64,000 bases of DNA from Aequorivita capsosiphonis DSM 23843 (GCF_000429125.1 NZ_AUBG01000007.1:124001-188000), one strand, 5' to 3'. Shown: positions 1 through 8,588, counted from the first letter of the stretch. Made by a program: numbers and translations. Notes: generated by a model not told the origin, from the sequence alone.

Positions 1-842
1 ACAATACCTCCTCCAATAACATTTAAACCCCCATACCAAACCACCAAACCTGTGGCCACAGCTCCTGCCGTTTCCGCAATGGGAAAGAAAATAGAGTTGT
101 ACCAAACCGTTTTTATCCAAGCTTTTCTATGGTTCTTATTTATTTCCTGAAAACGGTCATACTCTGTTTTTTCACGGGTAAAAATCTGAACTATTTTCAT
201 TCCCGTTATTCTTTCCTGAACAAAAGTATTGAGGTTTGCTACTTGGTTCCGAACGTCTTCAAAAGCCACTTTCATTGCTTTTTGGAATACCCTGGTAGCA
301 TAAAGAATAAAAGGCAAAACAATAAAAACAATCAGCGAAAGTCGCCAGCTTTGTGTAAGCATAAACCCAGCAATAACAAGCATTTTAAGCAAGTCACTGA
401 TAATCATAAAAAGTCCTTGGCTAAAGATACTGGAAATGGTTTCAACGTCGTTGACGGCGCGGGTTGTTAGTCTTCCCACAGCGCTTTTATCAAAATACTT
501 CATTTTAAAACTCATCATTAAACTAAAGAGTTTTTGACGCATATCACGAATGACGCTCTGCCCAAGCCAGTTAGTGAGAAAGATAAAAGCAAATTGAAAA
601 ATCACTTCAAGAAGGAGCACAACTATCATTAAAATGATATACTTCATAAACCCATCGCCATCTTTTGGCACCATGGAATTATCAATGGCCAATTTCAAAA
701 GATAAGGACGCAGTACGGCCAATACAGACATTATTATCGCGGCAAATGCCACAAAATAAAATACCACGCGATAGGGCTTCGTAAAAGCCAACAACCGTTT
801 AAACAGTTTAAAATCGAATGCGTTACCAGTGGTTTTAGACAC
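1..842 (-). CDS. ABC exporter, membrane-domain half (partial)
   Basis: This reading frame begins at a GTG at 842 and runs off the left edge, so only about 280 N-terminal residues are present. They form an exporter-type transmembrane domain: a short cytoplasmic lead, then several long hydrophobic helices separated by charged coupling segments (for example NDVETISSIF and REKTEYDRFQ), as in MsbA/LmrA-like half transporters. The nucleotide-binding domain would lie outside the window. GTG is the only reasonable start because a TAA stands three codons upstream in frame. The substrate cannot be inferred. The partial ABC gene at the right edge is a separate gene seen from its other end. Confidence 0.85.
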   Translation of the reverse strand, partial: MSKTTGNAFDFKLFKRLLAFTKPYRVVFYFVAFAAIIMSVLAVLRPYLLKLAIDNSMVPKDGDGFMKYIILMIVVLLLEVIFQFAFIFLTNWLGQSVIRDMRQKLFSLMMSFKMKYFDKSAVGRLTTRAVNDVETISSIFSQGLFMIISDLLKMLVIAGFMLTQSWRLSLIVFIVLPFILYATRVFQKAMKVAFEDVRNQVANLNTFVQERITGMKIVQIFTREKTEYDRFQEINKNHRKAWIKTVWYNSIFFPIAETAGAVATGLVVWYGGLNVIGGGI

Positions 843-938
843 TTGTTTCAGTTATTTTGTTAAGTTAGTAATTTGGGCTTCGGTACAAATTTCCTTTTCG
901 CTCCGCCACCTTTTCTTTGTTATTTTTTATGTTTATAC

Positions 939-967
939 TGTCATTGCGAGCGCAGCGAAGCAACCTC
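939..967. repeat. Interspersed TGTCATTGCGAGCG-type repeat
   Basis: The 29-bp string beginning TGTCATTGCGAGCG and ending AAGCAACCTC matches a short motif that I recall as dispersed between genes in many bacterial genomes. Its last two bases overlap the truA stop codon (966-968). Only one copy is in this window, so dispersal is recalled knowledge and not shown here. Confidence 0.5.
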
Positions 968-1727
968 AAACAGTTTCTCCTTTTATTTTGAAGATATCGT
1001 CCGGATAATCAACCTTCTTTAAGTACAAACCTTTTGCAGGTGCTGACGCGCCGGCTTCTTCCCTACGCTTACTGTCAAGAATGATCTTAAAATCTTCCAA
1101 GGAGGTTTTTCCATACCCCACATCCAAAAGAGTTCCCACAATGGCGCGGACCATATTGCGCAAAAAACGATCAGCTGCAATCGTAAAAATAAGTGTATTA
1201 TCTTTTGCTTCCCAATTTGCTTTTACAATGGTACAATTGTACGTTTTTACATCTGTATTTGAACGTGAAAAGCATTGAAAATCTCTATGGTGCAATAGTA
1301 AATCTGCCGCTTCGTTCATCAAATGGACTTTGGGTTTATTGTGAATTTGAAACGCAAAGTCTTCAGAAAAAGGATTTTTTTGAAGCGAAACAATATATTC
1401 ATATTCCCTTTGGTTCGCATGAAAACGAGCGTGAGCATCATCTTTTACTCGGAAAATATTTTTTATTGCAATATCCTTCGGAAGAAAGGAGTTCAATCTA
1501 AAAATTAATTCCCTTAAATTCCGAATTTCTTCAAAATCGAAATGTGCAAATAACTGTTTGGCATGTACGCCTGTATCCGTTCTACCAGCTCCAGTGATTT
1601 TTATTTCTTTTCGAAGTAAAGTTGAAAGCGATTCCTCCAGAACCTCTTGTACGCTAATCTGTTTGGGCTGACGCTGCCACCCAAAATAATCAGTACCCTT
1701 ATAAGCTATTTCTAGGAAATATCGCAA
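966..1727 (-). CDS. truA: tRNA pseudouridine(38-40) synthase TruA
   Basis: TruA isomerises uridines 38-40 in the anticodon stem of tRNAs. The 253-residue length is normal for the family. The catalytic motif AGRTDTGVHA is present with the nucleophilic aspartate at residue 51, and the C-terminal half contains the expected FLRNMVRAIVG segment. The start is a TTG: no ATG is in frame, and a TAA lies a few codons upstream. A TAATTTTG promoter-like box sits about 20 bp upstream. The 3' end abuts an interspersed repeat that overlaps the stop codon. Confidence 0.95.
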   Translation of the reverse strand: MRYFLEIAYKGTDYFGWQRQPKQISVQEVLEESLSTLLRKEIKITGAGRTDTGVHAKQLFAHFDFEEIRNLRELIFRLNSFLPKDIAIKNIFRVKDDAHARFHANQREYEYIVSLQKNPFSEDFAFQIHNKPKVHLMNEAADLLLHHRDFQCFSRSNTDVKTYNCTIVKANWEAKDNTLIFTIAADRFLRNMVRAIVGTLLDVGYGKTSLEDFKIILDSKRREEAGASAPAKGLYLKKVDYPDDIFKIKGETV

Positions 1728-1746
1728 TTCATTTTTTTAGAATCGA

Positions 1747-1754
1747 CAAAATTA
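1747..1754 (-). promoter_or_regulatory. Putative -7 box of truA
   Basis: On the minus strand this reads TAATTTTG and fits the Bacteroidota consensus TAnnTTTG. It lies 20 bp before the TTG start of truA, so the leader would be very short. No good -33 TTTG is seen at 19-21 bp spacing. Confidence 0.45.
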
Positions 1755-1958
1755 CAACATACAAATCAGTATGATTGTTATAAATTTCAAAAACTTAAGA
1801 TCTATGCTTCTTTATCCTCGATATATGAAGTTGAGAGCTGGCTGTGCTTAGGGGTTGAAAAGTTTAGTTGTTTAAGTTTTGAAGATTTACAAGAAGAACT
1901 ATGATTTTGATTATTTTTGACACCACTGAAATCCCTTAATAAAAAACGATAATTTCCT

Positions 1959-2453
1959 TTGAAAAAAATCCTGCTTCTCAGCGACACCCACAGCTATATA
2001 GACGAAAAAATTCTTAAATACGTAAAACAGGCGGATGAAGTTTGGCATGCTGGCGATATTGGTGATCTGTCGGTTACAGACAAGATCAAAGCATTAAAAC
2101 CTTTACGTGCCGTTTATGGTAATATTGACAGCACGGAAGCACGAATGGAATTTCCGCTTCACAACCGTTTTATGTGTGAAGGTGTTGATGTTTGGATTAC
2201 ACATATTGGTGGTTACCCGGGAAAATACAATCCTTCTATTAGGCAAGAAATCTATTCCAACCCACCAAAAATATTTATTAGTGGCCATTCCCATATTCTA
2301 AAAGTGATGCCTGATAAAACAACAAAACTCCTTCATATGAATCCGGGGGCTGCAGGAAAACATGGATTTCACAAGGTGAGAACCATGCTTAGATTTGAAA
2401 TAGACGGTGAAAAAATCCAGAACTTGGAGGTAATTGAATTCGAGATTCGGTAA
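1959..2453 (+). CDS. YfcE/MJ0936-type metallophosphoesterase
   Basis: This is a compact 164-residue calcineurin-fold phosphodiesterase. The metal-binding motifs occur in order: SDTHSYID (D9, H11), AGDIGDL near residue 33, YGNID near residue 64, and GHSH near residue 108. Family members are small Mn-dependent phosphodiesterases; the physiological substrate is unknown here. The start is TTG at 1959, directly before KKILLLSDTH, which is the standard N-terminus of the family. The gene stands alone, divergent from truA. Confidence 0.9.
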   Translation: MKKILLLSDTHSYIDEKILKYVKQADEVWHAGDIGDLSVTDKIKALKPLRAVYGNIDSTEARMEFPLHNRFMCEGVDVWITHIGGYPGKYNPSIRQEIYSNPPKIFISGHSHILKVMPDKTTKLLHMNPGAAGKHGFHKVRTMLRFEIDGEKIQNLEVIEFEIR

Positions 2454-2475
2454 TAATTTCTATTTTCTGCGAAAT

Positions 2476-2538
2476 TTTTTTTATTTCCAGCTCTTTACAA
2501 AATCTGAAGGGCTTTTAACGGGTCTGGAAATAAAAAAA
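2476..2538. repeat. 15-bp inverted repeat, large-loop hairpin
   Basis: The arm at 2476-2490 (seven T, then ATTTCCAG) and the arm at 2524-2538 (CTGGAAAT, then seven A) are perfect reverse complements with a 33-nt loop. The structure follows the phosphodiesterase gene and its right arm overlaps the tRNA terminator. It could work as a transcription barrier, although it lacks the usual T-run after the right arm on the plus strand. Confidence 0.6.
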
Positions 2539-2560
2539 GTCCGCACTTTCGTGCAGACTT
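2531..2560 (-). terminator. Rho-independent terminator of tRNA-Arg
   Basis: Read on the minus strand, an AAGTC/GACTT plus GCAC/GTGC stem (one C/A mismatch, loop GAAA) is followed by a run of T. It begins about 12 nt after the tRNA 3' end. Confidence 0.8.
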
Positions 2561-2571
2561 TTCGCTCTAAG

Positions 2572-2645
2572 TGACCTTGCCAAGATTCAAACTTGGAACC
2601 TCCTGAGCCGTAATCAGGTGCGCTATTCAGTTGCGCCACAAGGCC
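2572..2645 (-). tRNA. tRNA-Arg (anticodon ACG)
   Basis: The 74-nt gene folds as a cloverleaf. The acceptor stem is GGCCTTG with CAAGGTC and discriminator A. The anticodon stem CCTGA/TCAGG encloses the loop TTACGGC, giving anticodon ACG. The T arm is CCAAG with loop TTTGAAT and CTTGG. The 3' CCA is not encoded. The first anticodon A would be deaminated to inosine, as is usual for tRNA-Arg(ACG). Confidence 0.96.
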
Positions 2646-2907
2646 GTTTTAATTCGCTATTAGCGGGTGCAAATATATTTCTTTTTAAATTATTAGTCAA
2701 GTTAAATGCGAAAAATATTGTGCTATTTTAATCAATCGTTTACAAAGGTAATAGTTTAACTTTATCGAACTGTATTTTTCTGTAATTAAAGCTACCTTAG
2801 AATATTGTGACAAACGAGTTATAGTGCTATGAAAAAACAAGAAGAAAAAAGAAAAAAAATTTGAGCTAGATAAACTAAGCTCAGATCAAAAACACAACGA
2901 TTAATCT

Positions 2908-3423
2908 ATGCAAAAAATTGAAAAGTTTATTCGAGAGATTGAGGATTTTCCTAAAAATGGAATTCATTTTAAAGACATAACGCCTTTATTGGCGAATCCG
3001 GAAGCTTCAAAATTATGTTTGGAAAAATTAATGGAAATGATTGGTTCTGAAAAGATTGATAAGGTTGTAGGGATTGAAGCAAGAGGCTTTTTCTTCGGAA
3101 CCTTGCTTGCTCAGCAATTGGATGCCGGTTTCGTACCAATCCGAAAGCCGGGAAAACTTCCTTATAAAACTATTGCCGAACCCTATGAGCTTGAATATGG
3201 CTTAGATTCGCTTGAGATGCACGAGGATGCCATAGAAAAGGGGGATCGGGTTTTGCTCCACGATGACGTTTTGGCAACAGGGGGTACCGCCCGTGCCGCG
3301 TGTAAGTTGATTGAAAGTCTGGGAGGTGAAATCGTGCAGTGTAATTTTCTGATTGAGTTAAAATTTTTAAATGGAATTCAAAAGTTAAAAAACCAGCACG
3401 TAAAAACATTGCTGAAATACTAA
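2908..3423 (+). CDS. apt: Adenine phosphoribosyltransferase
   Basis: Apt makes AMP from adenine and PRPP in purine salvage. The 171-residue protein has the family signature VVGIEARGFFFG near residue 52 and the PRPP-binding loop LLHDDVLATGGTA near residue 116. The ATG at 2908 precedes QKIEKFIREIEDFP, a standard Apt N-terminus. The stop codon overlaps the stop of a small convergent gene by four bases. Confidence 0.97.
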   Translation: MQKIEKFIREIEDFPKNGIHFKDITPLLANPEASKLCLEKLMEMIGSEKIDKVVGIEARGFFFGTLLAQQLDAGFVPIRKPGKLPYKTIAEPYELEYGLDSLEMHEDAIEKGDRVLLHDDVLATGGTARAACKLIESLGGEIVQCNFLIELKFLNGIQKLKNQHVKTLLKY

Positions 3424-3572
3424 TCCAAAGCATTTTTTGTCACCCACAACTTATAGCCAAATATGGCCATTTGAAATTTAGAGGCCTTTGCCAAGTCTAG
3501 CCCTTGCTTGGTATAGCTAGGTAATACTTTTCGATTAACTTTTGACAGGAATTTAAAAAATCTTTTTTTCAC
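3420..3572 (-). CDS. Small conserved basic protein, 50 aa
   Basis: A GTG-started frame encodes 50 residues beginning MKKRFFKFLSKVNR and containing QGLDLAKASKFQMAIFGYK. I recognise this as a small conserved flavobacterial protein (a hydrophobic-basic N-terminus, then a GLDLxKASKxQMAIxGY core); some databases label such proteins SsrA-binding, which I cannot verify. The frame is intact from GTG to TAG and its stop interlocks with the apt stop (CTAA). Function unknown. Confidence 0.75.
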   Translation of the reverse strand: MKKRFFKFLSKVNRKVLPSYTKQGLDLAKASKFQMAIFGYKLWVTKNALD

Positions 3573-3641
3573 GTATGTTTGGATTTCGTTCTAAAGTAAA
3601 CATTTTTGAGTGATATTCTTTTAAATTGAAGCTTTAAAAAA

Positions 3642-4553
3642 CTATTCCGCACTTTTCATAATGCTATGTTCTGAATCTACGCCAATGGAGACATTGCTTA
3701 TGGGTTCTTTCCCGTTTCCAAAGCTAGATGTTGAAATAGAACCCGCGCCATTATTTATCGTGATTGAGATATGAGTTATCAAATTACTCGCATTGCGTTC
3801 TAACTGATTGTAGGAAAATATTATGTTTTCAGCTTTATAAGTTTTTTCTAATGTTAGCAATTCTGCATCGGTGGTGTTTTTGGAAATTGTATGATAGGTC
3901 CCGGTAAAACTCTGAGAACTTTTTGATCTTTGGTTCCCAAAAACACTATCTCTTTCATGTTCCATTTTCGCACGCATTTGGGTTTGTCTTTCCCTCATTT
4001 CCTGCATACGTTCGGCCATGTTATTATTCATTTCTTCGCTTCTCCTATGCATTTCAGCTCTTCTTTTCTCCATTTCAGCCCTGCGGTCTTCTGAGGTTTG
4101 TTGCCTGTCTGCTGAAACCTTATTACCGCTTCCTTGATTTATAAAGGCTTGGTTTCCGTTGCCCTTACTTTTAACGGAAATCTGGTTTCCATTGGACATA
4201 ATAACAATATCATTTATCGGATTTTCGCTCCCCACGCTATAGCTCCCGCTGTTATTGTTTGCGTCCTTGTAGCTGATGGATATGGAGATGATCTCTTTTT
4301 GGTCATTATACACAACATTGGAGTAATCAAACTCAAAGCCCTCATCTTTCATTTGGTTCTTGATGTTTTCGAGCTCTTCTAGACTTGTTTTTTTTGTGAT
4401 TATTAAAGAAGTCTGCTTTTCCATTACTTCATTATTATTCGTTGATTTTATTGCCAATCCATTTGCGGTGGTAGATGAAATAAAAAAGGAAAAAAAGATT
4501 AGAACCAGGAAAGAGACGGGTTTTTGCATAATTTTAAAGAGTAGCGTTTTCAT
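3642..4553 (-). CDS. Secreted protein with two BlaR1-tail-like domains
   Basis: I start this at the internal ATG at 4553 because it gives a clean signal peptide (MKTLLFKIMQ, then a hydrophobic run to FFISSTTANG); a longer frame reaches 4634. After the signal come two copies of one domain: the first begins SLIITKKTSLEELENIKNQM, the second begins TYHTISKNTTDAELLTLEKT. Both continue with an ISISI/ISITI strand and a serine/glycine-rich end. They are separated by a highly charged Met/Arg/Glu helix (EDRRAEMEKRRAEMHRRS). Similar domains usually form the C-terminal tail of flavobacterial M56/BlaR1 membrane peptidases. Here no peptidase is attached or adjacent. Role unknown. Confidence 0.75.
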   Translation of the reverse strand: MKTLLFKIMQKPVSFLVLIFFSFFISSTTANGLAIKSTNNNEVMEKQTSLIITKKTSLEELENIKNQMKDEGFEFDYSNVVYNDQKEIISISISYKDANNNSGSYSVGSENPINDIVIMSNGNQISVKSKGNGNQAFINQGSGNKVSADRQQTSEDRRAEMEKRRAEMHRRSEEMNNNMAERMQEMRERQTQMRAKMEHERDSVFGNQRSKSSQSFTGTYHTISKNTTDAELLTLEKTYKAENIIFSYNQLERNASNLITHISITINNGAGSISTSSFGNGKEPISNVSIGVDSEHSIMKSAE

Positions 4554-4663
4554 GATAAGATTTATTTTATTGTGAGTTCGAATGAGTTTAGAGTTCAATA
4601 GATCACTAAGTTTTTTACAAGAGGATAGTACCAAATATACAACAAATTCTTTTTTTCATTTAG

Positions 4664-4671
4664 TATCTTCG
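4664..4671 (+). promoter_or_regulatory. Possible -7 box of the antiporter gene
   Basis: TATCTTCG differs at one position from TAnnTTTG and sits 16 bp before the ATG at 4688. No clear -33 element was found. Confidence 0.3.
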
Positions 4672-4687
4672 CACGCAATTATATTTT

Positions 4688-5641
4688 ATGGATTATTTAT
4701 TTGTTTTTCTCGGATTGATTTTACTAGTGGTCGGCGGCGAATTTTTAGTTCGCTCCTCGGTTGCCCTTTCATTTAAACTTCACCTTTCAAAAATGGTGAT
4801 TGGTTTGACCGTGGTTTCCTTTGCAACTTCCGCGCCAGAACTTTTAGTGAGCCTTCAAGCTGCGTTAAATGGGTTTTCTGATATTTCATTAGGGAATGTT
4901 ATCGGATCTAATATTGCCAATATTGGTCTTGTTCTGGGTATAACCGCAATAATCACTCCGCTGGCAATTGATAAGGGCTTTTATAAGTTGAATTGGCCGG
5001 TGATGATGATTCTTACTGTAGCCTTGTATTTTATTCTGAAGAGTGGAAATGAAATTTCTCGTTCTGAAGGAATCGCTTTGTTGCTTATGCTTTTTGTTTA
5101 CCTCTGGATTTTGATTCGCAAAGCCAAAAAAGAGAGAGGAACTATGCCGGTTGATGATGATATTGACGAAGGTTTGTCTAAAGCTTCTAATTTTAAAATA
5201 ATTGTTTGGTTAGTTATAGGTGGTGTTTCATTATATTTTGGTAGCCAACTTCTGGTGAACAGTGCTATAAATATAGCTGAACTCTTTGGTGTAAGTGAAC
5301 GGGTTATTGCGGTAACAATGATAGCCGTAGGAACAAGTATTCCTGAGCTGGCTGCTTCGGTAATTGCCGCGCTAAAAAAAGAAAAGGCAATTTCATTGGG
5401 AAACCTTATAGGTTCTAATATTTTCAACATTTCTTCCGTTTTGGGAATCACGGCGATCATTCAACCAATTGCAGTTAAAAGTCAGGAGGTCCTTACAAAT
5501 GATATCTTTTGGATGATAGGATTTTCGGTAATTATTCTTCCTTTGGCTTTTCTTCCCACATCGTATCAGCTTGGTCGTAAACGTGGGATTTTTTTGGTAG
5601 CGGCCTATGCGATCTTTATCGGGATGACTATTTTGAAATAG
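4688..5641 (+). CDS. YrbG-type calcium/sodium antiporter
   Basis: This 317-residue inner-membrane protein has two homologous halves of about five helices. Each half carries the alpha repeat of the CaCA superfamily: GNVIGSNIANIGLVLG in the first and GNLIGSNIFNISSVLG in the second. A second conserved pair, SFATSAPEL and AVGTSIPEL, lines the ion pathway. A charged cytoplasmic loop (KAKKERG to DDDIDEG) separates the halves. The family exchanges Ca2+ for Na+ or H+. The gene appears monocistronic. A short CCCCAT/ATGGGG hairpin at 5658-5675 follows the stop but has no T-run. Confidence 0.92.
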   Translation: MDYLFVFLGLILLVVGGEFLVRSSVALSFKLHLSKMVIGLTVVSFATSAPELLVSLQAALNGFSDISLGNVIGSNIANIGLVLGITAIITPLAIDKGFYKLNWPVMMILTVALYFILKSGNEISRSEGIALLLMLFVYLWILIRKAKKERGTMPVDDDIDEGLSKASNFKIIVWLVIGGVSLYFGSQLLVNSAINIAELFGVSERVIAVTMIAVGTSIPELAASVIAALKKEKAISLGNLIGSNIFNISSVLGITAIIQPIAVKSQEVLTNDIFWMIGFSVIILPLAFLPTSYQLGRKRGIFLVAAYAIFIGMTILK

Positions 5642-5744
5642 CTAAAAATAGAACACACCCCATCTTGTAATGGGGGTTGTCACAAAATTTCACATGTTTT
5701 TTCAAATAAAACATTAAAATTAGGGGGTGTTTTTGTGTTTTTTG

Positions 5745-5752
5745 TATTTTTG
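5745..5752 (+). promoter_or_regulatory. -7 box of glnN
   Basis: TATTTTTG matches TAnnTTTG exactly and lies 25 bp before the ATG of the glutamine synthetase gene. The upstream stretch is T/G-rich but shows no TTTG at the ideal spacing. Confidence 0.55.
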
Positions 5753-5777
5753 CACGGTCAAATTCTAAAAACACAAA

Positions 5778-7964
5778 ATGCCCACACTACGATTTTATGC
5801 AATTAAGGAAACCTTTAATAGAGTTCCAGTTCCAGTTACCGAGCCTGAACGTCGTTCCGAAATCTTCGGAAAAAACGTTTTTAATAAATCTGCTATGCGG
5901 CAGTATCTTACAAAAGACTCCTATAAAAGTGTTATGGATGCCATAGAAAATGGCACCAAAATAGAACGCCATATAGCCGATCATATTTCTACAGGTATGA
6001 AGGAATGGGCCATTGCAAAGGGAGGAACGCATTATACGCACTGGTTCCAGCCATTAACGGGAGCTACTGCAGAAAAACACGATGCTTTCTTTGAAACAAT
6101 GGAAGATGGCCACGCCATAGAAAAATTTGGAGGTGGGCAATTGGTTCAGCAAGAACCGGATGCTTCCAGTTTTCCTAATGGTGGAATTAGAAATACATTT
6201 GAGGCACGTGGTTATACCGCTTGGGATCCAACTTCGCCAGCATTTATTTATGGTACAACTTTGTGTATCCCTACTGTTTTTGTTTCATATACAGGGGAGG
6301 CCTTAGATTATAAAACACCATTGCTGAGAGCTTTGCAGTCCATAGATAGTGCGGCCACAGATGTAGCTAAGTATTTTGATAAAAACGTAACAAAGGTAAG
6401 CGCAACCTTAGGTTGGGAACAGGAATACTTTTTGGTTGATAGTGCTTTAGCAGCCTCAAGACCAGATATTTCGTTGGCGGGAAGAACTTTATTGGGACAT
6501 TCTTCGGCAAAGGGCCAACAATTGGACGATCATTATTTCGGATCTATTCCAGATAGGGTACTTAACTTTATCCGTCATTTGGAAACGGAATGTATGCTTT
6601 TGGGTATTCCAGTAAAAACACGCCATAATGAAGTGGCACCCAATCAATTTGAGCTTGCACCTATCTTTGAGGAGACCAATTTGGCGGTTGACCACAATTC
6701 GTTATTGATGGACTTGATGAATAAAATTGCCTCAAAACATAACTTTAAGGTGTTGTTTCACGAAAAACCCTTTGCCAATGTAAACGGTAGTGGGAAACAC
6801 AACAACTGGTCTTTGGCTACCAATACCGGAGTAAACCTTCTTGGGCCAAGCACTACGCCAACAAAAAACCTTCAGTTTTTGACTTTCTTTATCAATACGC
6901 TAAAGGCTGTAAATGATCACGAAGAGCTGATTAGAGCATCTATAGCGAGTGCGGGCAATGATCATCGTTTAGGTGCAAACGAGGCTCCTCCAGCCATTAT
7001 TTCGGCATTTATAGGCTCTCAGCTGACAGAGGTTTTGGATGAATTGGAAAAAGTTACCAATGGAAAACTTTCTCCACAGGAAAAAACTGATTTAAAACTT
7101 AATGTTGTTGGTAAAATCCCAGAGATTTTATTGGACAATACAGATAGAAACCGAACTTCTCCTTTTGCATTTACAGGAAACAAATTTGAATTCCGTGCCG
7201 TTGGTTCAACCGCAAATTGCGCAAACCCTATGACCGTGCTAAATGCGATCGTTGCCAGACAATTGATTGACTTTAAGGTAAAGGTCGATGCACTCATCAA
7301 GGACAAAAAGATGAAGAAGGACGATGCTATCTTTAATGTGTTGAGAGAGTATATTAAGGACTCGAAACGAATTCGTTTTGAAGGTGATGGATATGGAGAA
7401 GCTTGGGAAATTGAAGCGAAAAAACGTGGTTTGAGCAATCATAAAACCACTCCAGAAGCTTTAAAGGCTAAAATCTCCAAGAAAGCGATTTCACTTTTTG
7501 AAGGCCTTGGTATTATGAGCAAGGTAGAACTGGAGGCTCGTTATGAAATTGAGATGGAAGACTACGCCATGCGAATTCAAATTGAAGGCCGTATTCTAGG
7601 AGATATTGCGCGCAACCATATAATCCCGACCGCAATTCGTTATCAAAATATTTTGATAGAAAACGTGCAAGGGCTAAAGAACATTTATGGTACAGACTTT
7701 AAAAAATTCTCTGTGGAACAGATGCATCTTATTGAACAAATAAGCGGCCATATTGCTGAGATCAATAAGGGAATAACAGATATGATTGAAGCGCGCAGAA
7801 ATGCAAACAAAATTGAGGATGTTACCAAGAGAGCCTTTGCATACGGTGATGATGTGAAATCGTATTTCCAGGTTATTCGCTATCACTGTGATAAGCTAGA
7901 GTTGCTTGTGGACGATGAAATTTGGCCATTGACAAAATATAGGGAGCTACTTTTTACCAAATAG
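5778..7964 (+). CDS. glnN: Glutamine synthetase type III
   Basis: The enzyme makes glutamine from glutamate, ammonia and ATP. At 728 residues it has the type III size, much longer than GlnA types I and II. Visible type III features are the N-terminal RRSEIFGKNVFN block, the catalytic KGGTHYTHWFQPLTG block near residue 80, LGWEQEYFLVD near residue 213, KTRHNEVAPNQFELAPIFEE near residue 278, and GSGKHNNWSLATNTG near residue 337. This is the usual main glutamine synthetase in Bacteroidota. It is transcribed alone, with a promoter-like box upstream and a strong terminator downstream. Confidence 0.97.
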   Translation: MPTLRFYAIKETFNRVPVPVTEPERRSEIFGKNVFNKSAMRQYLTKDSYKSVMDAIENGTKIERHIADHISTGMKEWAIAKGGTHYTHWFQPLTGATAEKHDAFFETMEDGHAIEKFGGGQLVQQEPDASSFPNGGIRNTFEARGYTAWDPTSPAFIYGTTLCIPTVFVSYTGEALDYKTPLLRALQSIDSAATDVAKYFDKNVTKVSATLGWEQEYFLVDSALAASRPDISLAGRTLLGHSSAKGQQLDDHYFGSIPDRVLNFIRHLETECMLLGIPVKTRHNEVAPNQFELAPIFEETNLAVDHNSLLMDLMNKIASKHNFKVLFHEKPFANVNGSGKHNNWSLATNTGVNLLGPSTTPTKNLQFLTFFINTLKAVNDHEELIRASIASAGNDHRLGANEAPPAIISAFIGSQLTEVLDELEKVTNGKLSPQEKTDLKLNVVGKIPEILLDNTDRNRTSPFAFTGNKFEFRAVGSTANCANPMTVLNAIVARQLIDFKVKVDALIKDKKMKKDDAIFNVLREYIKDSKRIRFEGDGYGEAWEIEAKKRGLSNHKTTPEALKAKISKKAISLFEGLGIMSKVELEARYEIEMEDYAMRIQIEGRILGDIARNHIIPTAIRYQNILIENVQGLKNIYGTDFKKFSVEQMHLIEQISGHIAEINKGITDMIEARRNANKIEDVTKRAFAYGDDVKSYFQVIRYHCDKLELLVDDEIWPLTKYRELLFTK

Positions 7965-7991
7965 ATTTAAATAAATTTTTAAAGCTTGATT

Positions 7992-8023
7992 AAGTCGTCC
8001 AGATTCGTTTGGACGACTTTTTT
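7992..8023 (+). terminator. Terminator of glnN
   Basis: A perfect 9-bp stem, AAGTCGTCC with GGACGACTT (loop of 10 nt), is followed by six consecutive T. Confidence 0.9.
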
Positions 8024-8219
8024 ATTTTCTAATCACTGCATATAATTGAAGGAATCCTTTCTTCCCTATTAGTATAATTAAGAATGCTATATATAAGGTG
8101 CGTCTTTTAAATTGAAGTAGGCTTACCTGTAACAAGGTGTTCTACTCTTTTGTGATTTCTTAACTTAGTTATTTTAACAAAAGATTGAATGCTACATTAG
8201 TTAAAAAAAGACATATTCC

Positions 8220-8250
8220 ATAATATTGAATTAGGTAAATTCAATATTAT
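8220..8250. repeat. 13-bp perfect inverted repeat (operator candidate)
   Basis: ATAATATTGAATT and AATTCAATATTAT are exact reverse complements around the 5-nt centre AGGTA. The size and symmetry suit a dimeric DNA-binding protein. No T-run follows, so a terminator role is unlikely. Confidence 0.55.
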
Positions 8251-8434
8251 CTGGGTGAATTCATTGGTTAAGTGGTTTAAATTGCATTCACCCGCAAATA
8301 ATTGAACGTATAATAATTTTTAACATATATTTAACAATTTACGTTAAATTACATTTTCTTGCACTTCGTCGAGTTTTAATTGTAATTCGTCTTATAAATC
8401 GGAATTTATGATAAGGGAAAACCATTTTTTGTAT

Positions 8435-8453
8435 AGGGGGTTTCCCCCTTTTT
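8435..8453 (+). terminator. Terminator-like hairpin in the curli leader
   Basis: AGGGGG and CCCCCT pair around a TTT loop and are followed by TTTT. No gene ends nearby on the plus strand, so it may end a short leader RNA. Confidence 0.5.
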
Positions 8454-8566
8454 AGCTTGTAGGACGTCTGACCCCTTGCATGTTATAATATTATGTTGCA
8501 CCTTTGAATTGTGATTTGGTGGTGAAAATACCTAAAAAATCATACCTCCTCAAAATATTAAAAAAC

Positions 8567-8588
8567 AAACCTATCCCCTAGGTTTTTT
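8567..8588 (+). terminator. Second terminator-like hairpin in the curli leader
   Basis: AAACCTA (8567-8573) pairs with TAGGTTT (8579-8585) around loop TCCCC and is followed by three more T. A-rich sequence precedes it, so it could act on both strands. It lies 250 bp before the curlin start codon. Confidence 0.5.

Noticed and set aside
129-470. Plus-strand frame of 113 codons
   Set aside because: It is antisense to the ABC exporter gene and its composition is not protein-like.
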